From an uncultured Bacilli bacterium (GTDB lineage: Bacteria; Bacillota_I; Bacilli_A; RF39; UBA660), in assembly GCA_934096735.1 (NCBI GenBank), contig CAKOMS010000007.1, forward strand, positions 1-47,493: 47,493 bases of DNA, read 5' to 3'. The notes beneath the pieces were generated by a model. That model was not told the origin of the DNA, made no database searches, and saw only the letters and a program-made list of their open reading frames with translations. Below, piece after piece: positions 43,517 to 47,493 of this stretch. The stretch's first letter is position 1; every line of letters starts with the position of its first letter. A program made the translations under genes and the position numbers.

Positions 43517-43930
43517 ATGAAAAAAGTAAAAATAATATTTATAAGTATATGTTGTATACTATGTGTATGCGGTTGTAAAAATAATAAAAATGGTAATCTA
43601 AGTTATAAAGATGAAAAACAAATAGAAGAAAAAATTAAAATAAATTTGGAAAATATTTCAAAAGAAACAGATTTAACTTCATCAAATCCTTTTGACTATA
43701 CTAAGAATGAATACTATCAAAATATTGTTTCATTAGGTAAAGATGCAGTATCAGTATTAGAAAATATGTATAAAAACAAAGAACTATCTGGAGTAAACGC
43801 CTATCTTTCAGCACTAGCTATTGAAGACATTACAGATTGTGATTTAAATGAAAAATATAATTTAGACTGGTCAACTGCAGAAGAATTTTATACATTATGG
43901 AAAGATCATAATTGTTCATTTAAAAAATAA
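43517..43930 (+). CDS. Small lipoprotein of unknown function
   Basis: The 137-aa protein has a lipoprotein signal with lipobox CVCGC (lipidated Cys near residue 20) and a Lys/Asn-rich linker. The rest is predicted helical (YYQNIVSLGKDAVSVLENMY, then SALAIEDITDC), and the layout recalls small HEAT-like surface helices. Two further cysteines near the C-terminus may pair. The family is unknown to me. AAAGGAAG ribosome site. Confidence 0.75.
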   Translation: MKKVKIIFISICCILCVCGCKNNKNGNLSYKDEKQIEEKIKINLENISKETDLTSSNPFDYTKNEYYQNIVSLGKDAVSVLENMYKNKELSGVNAYLSALAIEDITDCDLNEKYNLDWSTAEEFYTLWKDHNCSFKK

Positions 43931-44005
43931 ATTTTAAAGCATGAGAATAAAAAACTATTTTCGTATTTTTTGTTGTGATATAATTATTTTGAAAGAAGGT
44001 ATATT

Positions 44006-44224
44006 ATGAAAAATGCAAAAAGTGGAATATTTTTAATTATATTAGGCAATTTACTATATTTAAGTTATATTTATTTTGCTAGCAAAGAAACAAGCAATTT
44101 TGGAGATTTTAGTAGTGGCCTATTATTAGGAATATCTATCGGAGCAAATTTAATAGGTATTATTTTAACAGTTTCATATATTTCTAAAAACAATAATACA
44201 AACAATAAAAAGAATGATAAATAA
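44006..44224 (+). CDS. Small two-helix membrane protein (72 aa)
   Basis: Two hydrophobic helices (about residues 7-25 and 38-60) flank a short outer loop, and a Lys/Asn-rich tail follows. GAAAGAAGG ribosome site, with a TATAAT box ~30 nt upstream. No family recognised; likely a real small membrane protein because start signals and codon use are good. Confidence 0.65.
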   Translation: MKNAKSGIFLIILGNLLYLSYIYFASKETSNFGDFSSGLLLGISIGANLIGIILTVSYISKNNNTNNKKNDK

Positions 44225-44239
44225 TATAATAGGAACAAT

Positions 44240-44653
44240 ATGAATATAAAAGTAGAATATGATATAACATGTGATGAATTTTTAGAAATGATTTATTCAG
44301 TTGGATGGAAGATGTATTCCAAAAAGCAAGTAGAAAAAGCTCTAAAAAATACAATGTATATGGTAAAGGTAACTGAAAAGAATAAAATTATTGGAATGGG
44401 AAGAGTAGTCGGAGATTTTAGCATAGTTTGTATCTTAACCGACATTTGTGTTAAACCAGAATATCAAAGAAAAGGTATAGGATTACTTATTGCAAAAGAA
44501 TTAAAAAAATTAATAGAACTTGGAATTAATGAAGGAGAAAAAATGCAAATAGAATTAACACCTACAGCAGGTAATGAAGAGTTTTATAAAAAAGCAGGAT
44601 TTAAATATAAACCAGATGTAATTACTGGTATGTATTTATGGATAGAAAAATAA
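44240..44653 (+). CDS. GNAT acetyltransferase (137 aa)
   Basis: The compact GNAT domain shows KIIGMGRVVGDFSIVCILTDICVKPEYQRKGIGLLIAKEL, where QRKGIG is the acetyl-CoA-binding loop, then TAGNEEFYKKAGFKY. The sequence type is the YjcF/ElaA-like group acting on small molecules. It lies 15 nt after the small membrane protein gene. Confidence 0.88.
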   Translation: MNIKVEYDITCDEFLEMIYSVGWKMYSKKQVEKALKNTMYMVKVTEKNKIIGMGRVVGDFSIVCILTDICVKPEYQRKGIGLLIAKELKKLIELGINEGEKMQIELTPTAGNEEFYKKAGFKYKPDVITGMYLWIEK

Positions 44654-44671
44654 AATGGATGGTTGTTAATT

Positions 44672-45083
44672 GTGAATATAGATGTTCCATTTTATTATAT
44701 AATTTTACTTTCATTTTTAACTTTACTTAAGTACGAAAATAGAAGAACTATTAAAATAAGTGATTTAAAAAGATACTGTGAAATTTTATTAGAAGAAGTT
44801 AATTGATGATTATCATAAAAGTAATTTTTATCTAGAAGAAGATAATTGGACTAAAGAACCTATATTTTATGCTAAAGATTAAGACACTTTAGATGGATTT
44901 CTTGAAGAATTTTCTCATTTGGTTCATCGTGATGGAGATACTTTATGGTTAAATGATGGTGTTGAATTTTTAGATTTATACAATGAAGAATTAAGAATAA
45001 GAATGGAAAAACATTTAAACAACAGATTTATCTGTGCTTCAAATAATAAAAAAATACTTGAATTTTTTGCCAAAGTTTTATAA
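44672..45083 (+). pseudogene. Broken gene of unknown family (frameshift plus in-frame stop)
   Basis: From GTG 44672 a frame reads NIDVPFYYIILLSFLTLLKY and KISDLKRYCEILLEEVN to a TGA at about 44803. One frame over, the message continues as DDYHKSNFYLEEDNWTKEPIFYAKD, meets a TAA at 44880-44882, then runs on as DTLDGFLEEFSHLVHRDGD, LWLNDGVEFLDLYNEELR and LEFFAKVL to 45083. Codon use is like that of real genes throughout. It looks like one decayed gene of ~135 codons; the family is not recognised. Confidence 0.6.
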
Positions 45084-45175
45084 ATAAAGAAAGATAAAGA
45101 TTTTACATTTTGCATATTTTCATTAAAAATAGATAAAAATCATTCAAAAAATAAAAAAGAAAGAAGGTGTTAAAA

Positions 45176-46036
45176 TTGAATAATAAATTAGAAACAATAT
45201 CAAATTTGTTTGAAGATAAAGAAATAAGAAGCATATGGGATAGTAAAAAATGTGATTATTATTTTAGTGTTGTTGATGTTATTAGTGTTTTAACAGAGAG
45301 CAAAGATCCGTCTCATTATTGGAGAACGTTAAAATCAAGAATGCTTCAAGAAGGAAATGAAACCGTCACAAATTGTGACACTTTAAAATTAAGGGCAAAA
45401 GACGGAAAAATGCGTTATACTGATATGTTAGATACAAAAAATATATTTAGATTAATTGAATCTATACCCAGTCCAAAAGCAGAACCTTTTAAAATGTGGC
45501 TAGCAAATCTTGGAAGTGAAAGAATTGATGAAGTGTTTGATCCAGAAATAGCAATAAATCGAGCTGTAAATTATTATCGCAATAAAGGATACACTGATGA
45601 ATGGATTAAGACTAGACTAACAGGAATTGTAGATAGATTTAAACTTACAGATGTATGGAAAGAAGTAGGAATAACCGAACCTATAGAATATGCTTTACTT
45701 ACAAATGAAATTTATAAAGGTTGGTCTGGAATGAAAGCAAGTGAGTATAAAGCATATAAAGGAATAAGAAAAGAATCGCTTCGAGACAATATGACTGATG
45801 TAGAAATAGCGCTTACAAATATAGGAGAGATTGCAACACGAGATATTGCAAGAGAAGAACACCCTCAAGGTCTAAAAGAAAATCTAAAAGTTGCTAAAAG
45901 AGGTGGAGGAGTGGCAAAAGGCGCTAGAGATTTATACGAAAAAGAAACAAAAAAATCTGCCATTTCTAAAAATAATGTATTAAATTATCAATATATTGAT
46001 GGACAGCAAAAAATAGAAAGTACAATTAATGAGTAA
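45176..46036 (+). CDS. BRO-N-domain phage-antirepressor-like protein
   Basis: The 286-aa protein starts at TTG 45176, six bases after AAGGTG; GTG 45167 overlaps that site. The N-terminal ~110 residues are a BRO-N domain (EIRSIWDSKKCDYYFSVVDVI ... MRYTDMLDTKNIFRLIESIPSPKAEPFKMWL), and the C-terminal part (GYTDEWIKTRLTGI ... LTNEIYKGWSGMKASEYKAYKGI) is that of the stand-alone chromosomal antirepressor group. Such proteins are typical of phage remnants and mobile regions. It marks the start of the accessory zone. Confidence 0.85.
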   Translation: MNNKLETISNLFEDKEIRSIWDSKKCDYYFSVVDVISVLTESKDPSHYWRTLKSRMLQEGNETVTNCDTLKLRAKDGKMRYTDMLDTKNIFRLIESIPSPKAEPFKMWLANLGSERIDEVFDPEIAINRAVNYYRNKGYTDEWIKTRLTGIVDRFKLTDVWKEVGITEPIEYALLTNEIYKGWSGMKASEYKAYKGIRKESLRDNMTDVEIALTNIGEIATRDIAREEHPQGLKENLKVAKRGGGVAKGARDLYEKETKKSAISKNNVLNYQYIDGQQKIESTINE

Positions 46037-46066
46037 ATATAGAAAGAAAAAATTGAAATTAAAAAA

Positions 46067-46216
46067 GTTTTTAATATTAAAAATACTTGAGATAAAGCGA
46101 TAACAAAATTTGAAAAGTATAGAGTTAAACAATATAAATTAAATAAAACGGATTTTGATCTATTAACGGAAGAAACATGTCACTTTAACAAAAAAGAGAG
46201 TGAAAATAATGAATAG
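46067..46216 (+). pseudogene. Short gene remnant, RhuM-like C-terminus
   Basis: In one frame the sequence reads FNIKNT, a TGA at 46088-46090, then DKAITKFEKYRVKQYKLNKTDF and LTEE to TAG 46214-46216. The FEKYR ... DFD pattern resembles the C-terminal tail of RhuM-family virulence-like proteins as I recall them. No start codon or body is left. Assignment is tentative. Confidence 0.4.
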
Positions 46217-46271
46217 TAAAATAAAACAAACATAAATTGGCAATTATGAAAAGCCAAAGAAAGGAAAGTTT

Positions 46272-47098
46272 ATGAATATAAAAGAAATACAAGTTAATGA
46301 TTATTTAACTAAATCAAATTTACCGGCTAGTGATTATGTTATAAATCCGTACATAGGTTGTCCTCATGGTTGCAATTATTGTTATGCATCATTTATGAAA
46401 AGATTTACTGGTCATAAAGAAGCGTGGGGAGAATTTTTGGACGTTAAAAAATGTAATAAAGAAATAAATTTAAAAAAGATATCAGGAAAAAACGTATTTT
46501 TATCATCAGTAACGGACTGTTATAATGAATATGAAGAAAAATACTGTATTACAAGAAATATTTTAAAACAATTGTTACTCTCTGACTGTAAATTATCGAT
46601 ATCCACAAAATCAAAATTAATTTTAAGGGACCTTGATTTATTAAAACAAATAAGAATGTAATTGTTTGTATTTCTATAAATACATTAGACGAAAATCTCA
46701 AAAATGATATGGATAAAGCAAGTTCTATAAAAGATAGATTAGAAGCTCTTAAAATATTACATCAAAATGGTATATATACTGTATTATTCATGTCTCCAAT
46801 TTTTCCATATATTACAAAGTGGAAAAAGATTATCAGAACAACTCAAAAATATGTAGATGAGTATTGGTTCGAAAATTTAAACCTAAGGGGAAGTTACAAA
46901 AGTACGATATTAAATTATATTAAAAAGAACTATAATGAATTATACTTAAAATATCTTGATATATATGATAATAAAAATAATGATTATTGGGAAAATTTAT
47001 CAGATGAAATAAATGAATATTGTGATAAAAATAATATAAAATATATAAATTATTTTTATCATGATAAACTAGTTAAAAGAAAGGAAATAAAGGTATAA
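46272..47098 (+). pseudogene. Radical SAM protein, SPL-like, split by a frameshift
   Basis: The first part (46272-46661, behind AAAGGAAAG) begins with KEIQVNDYLTKSNLPASDY and carries the iron-sulfur motif CPHGCNYC (CxxxCxxC) followed by YASFMKRFTGHKEAWGEF, as in spore-photoproduct-lyase-like radical SAM enzymes. It stops at TAA 46659-46661. The next frame continues without gap as NVIVCISINTLDENL and SIKDRLEALKILHQNGIY to 47098. One base near 46650 (AAATAAGAATG) restores a ~275-aa protein. Unless this is a sequencing error, the gene is inactive. Confidence 0.75.
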
Positions 47099-47165
47099 TG
47101 ATTATAAATATAAAAATGAAAATAATGTTGTATAATATAAAGTGATTTAAAGGAAATGCAGATAT

Positions 47166-47275
47166 GAATATTATGTAATTAATGATAATGGATATATTGG
47201 CAGTTCGACAAGTAAAGAAATTGAGTATGCTAAAAAATAGGTAAGGAAGTAATGTATTTGGGACCTATAAAATAA
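47166..47275 (+). pseudogene. Frameshifted fragment of an NDT-like gene (paralogue of 43203)
   Basis: The frame from 47166 reads EYYVINDNGYIGSSTSKEIE and then YAKK to TAG 47238-47240. A shift in the A6 run lets it continue IGKEVMYLGPIK to TAA 47273-47275. This matches the last third of the protein at 43203 (VNVGGYIGSQTAKEIEYAKK, then NKEVLFLE). The 5' two-thirds are missing. Confidence 0.7.
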
Positions 47276-47295
47276 GAAAAAAGGAAGTGAAAATA

Positions 47296-47418
47296 ATGGA
47301 TATGCATCAAAAAAGAGAAATGAGAAAGAATAAAAAAATGAACGAAGATACAAAAAGCTTACCATCAACGAGTATCAACTGGTATAAACCGACTTATGGA
47401 AAACTTCCTATGAAGTAA
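47296..47418 (+). CDS. Possible 40-aa basic protein
   Basis: A small ORF with a GGAAGTGA ribosome site before ATG 47296. The product starts MDMHQKREMRKNKKMN and ends SINWYKPTYGKLPMK; it is strongly basic and has no membrane segment. It sits directly upstream of a DinD-like gene start. Codon use is unremarkable. It could be a small accessory protein or a gene remnant. Confidence 0.4.
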   Translation: MDMHQKREMRKNKKMNEDTKSLPSTSINWYKPTYGKLPMK

Positions 47419-47435
47419 TAAATAAGGAGGTAGTA

Positions 47436-47493
47436 ATGAAGAAAATTGGAAATAGATATACTAATAATATTTTTGAAAATATTAAACATATAG
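47436..47493 (+). CDS. Start of a DinD-like (BRO-family) gene, cut by the window end
   Basis: Behind a consensus AAGGAGG, ATG 47436 opens a frame MKKIGNRYTNNIFENIKHI that runs out of the window. The segment FENIKHI is the typical beginning of DNA-damage-inducible protein D-like antirepressor proteins. Only 19 codons are visible, so confidence is moderate. Confidence 0.5.
   Translation, partial: MKKIGNRYTNNIFENIKHI

Noticed and set aside
46640..46670. Programmed frameshift joining the two radical SAM halves
   Set aside because: No slippery heptamer with a convincing stimulatory structure or internal ribosome site is seen, and neighbouring genes are also decayed, so simple inactivation or sequence error is more likely.
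1..47493. Mycoplasma-type code with TGA as tryptophan
   Set aside because: Complete proteins use TGG for tryptophan and several genes end in TGA with correct operon overlaps.
1..47493. CRISPR arrays, tRNA or rRNA genes, insertion sequences with transposase
   Set aside because: None were seen on reading both strands; no regularly spaced direct repeats and no transposase-like frame are present.

Overview
The window is about 47.5 kb of very AT-rich DNA. TGG is the tryptophan codon and TGA is used as a real stop (for example at the ends of the metalloregulator gene near 36761 and the rRNA methyltransferase gene at 28589), so the genetic code is standard. Together with short intergenic gaps, strong AGGAGG-type ribosome sites, UDP-MurNAc ligase, a tig-lon-spoVID-ysxE gene order like that of Bacillus, and a trmD/rimM/rplS block, this points to a low-GC Bacillota, most likely an uncultured gut-type member of class Bacilli near Erysipelotrichales/RF39. 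This is inference; no rRNA or tRNA gene is present to fix it.

Layout. 1-1512: 3' part of a surface-anchored protein. 1650-8583: an unrecognised 528-aa protein, trigger factor, Lon, then a SpoVID-like LysM protein and a YsxE/CotS-like kinase-fold protein. 8918-11431: two tandem exported proteins of the same family as the first gene. 11600-23620: a long co-directional block of envelope functions (M48-type peptidase, GtrA, polytopic membrane protein, acyl-CoA ligase-like enzyme, diacylglycerol glycosyltransferase, PlsC with an insertion, MurF, phosphodiester glycosidase, GT2-GtrA fusion, PAP2). 23721-27797: a phosphatase-like protein, an ABC exporter with two FtsX/MacB-type permeases, and a ZnuA-like lipoprotein. 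27873-32735: translation and export genes (SpoU methylase, rimM, trmD, PHP, rplS, lepB, B3/B4 protein). 32763-37129, minus strand: an ABC exporter with a leader peptide/terminator region, and a CadC-type regulator with its P-type metal ATPase. 37259-44653: nucleotide-sanitising enzymes, an OatA-like acyltransferase/SGNH protein and small accessory genes. 44672-47493: a decaying accessory zone with BRO/DinD-type genes and at least four broken or remnant genes.

The most notable signal is in the surface-protein family. Gene A (8918) carries a run of nine G in its 7th-10th codons, a classic slipped-strand phase-variation tract in a genome that otherwise has almost no G runs; the window itself begins with GGGG at the homologous place in the first gene. 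Genes A and B share a nearly identical C-terminal domain, except for an 87-nt segment where 16 of 29 codons differ, every change is non-synonymous, 19 of 21 changes are in codon positions 1 or 2, and there are no indels. This looks like the variable repeat of a diversity-generating retroelement, although no reverse transcriptase or template repeat is visible in the window. A two-hairpin plus terminator RNA element follows gene 1 and gene B.

Other points worth follow-up: a candidate ribosome-mediated attenuator in front of the minus-strand ABC exporter; a PlsC acyltransferase with an internal ~85-residue insertion of three SHOCT-like hairpins; a tandem SGNH protein whose second copy has lost its serine; and a ZnuA-like lipoprotein lacking the expected histidines.
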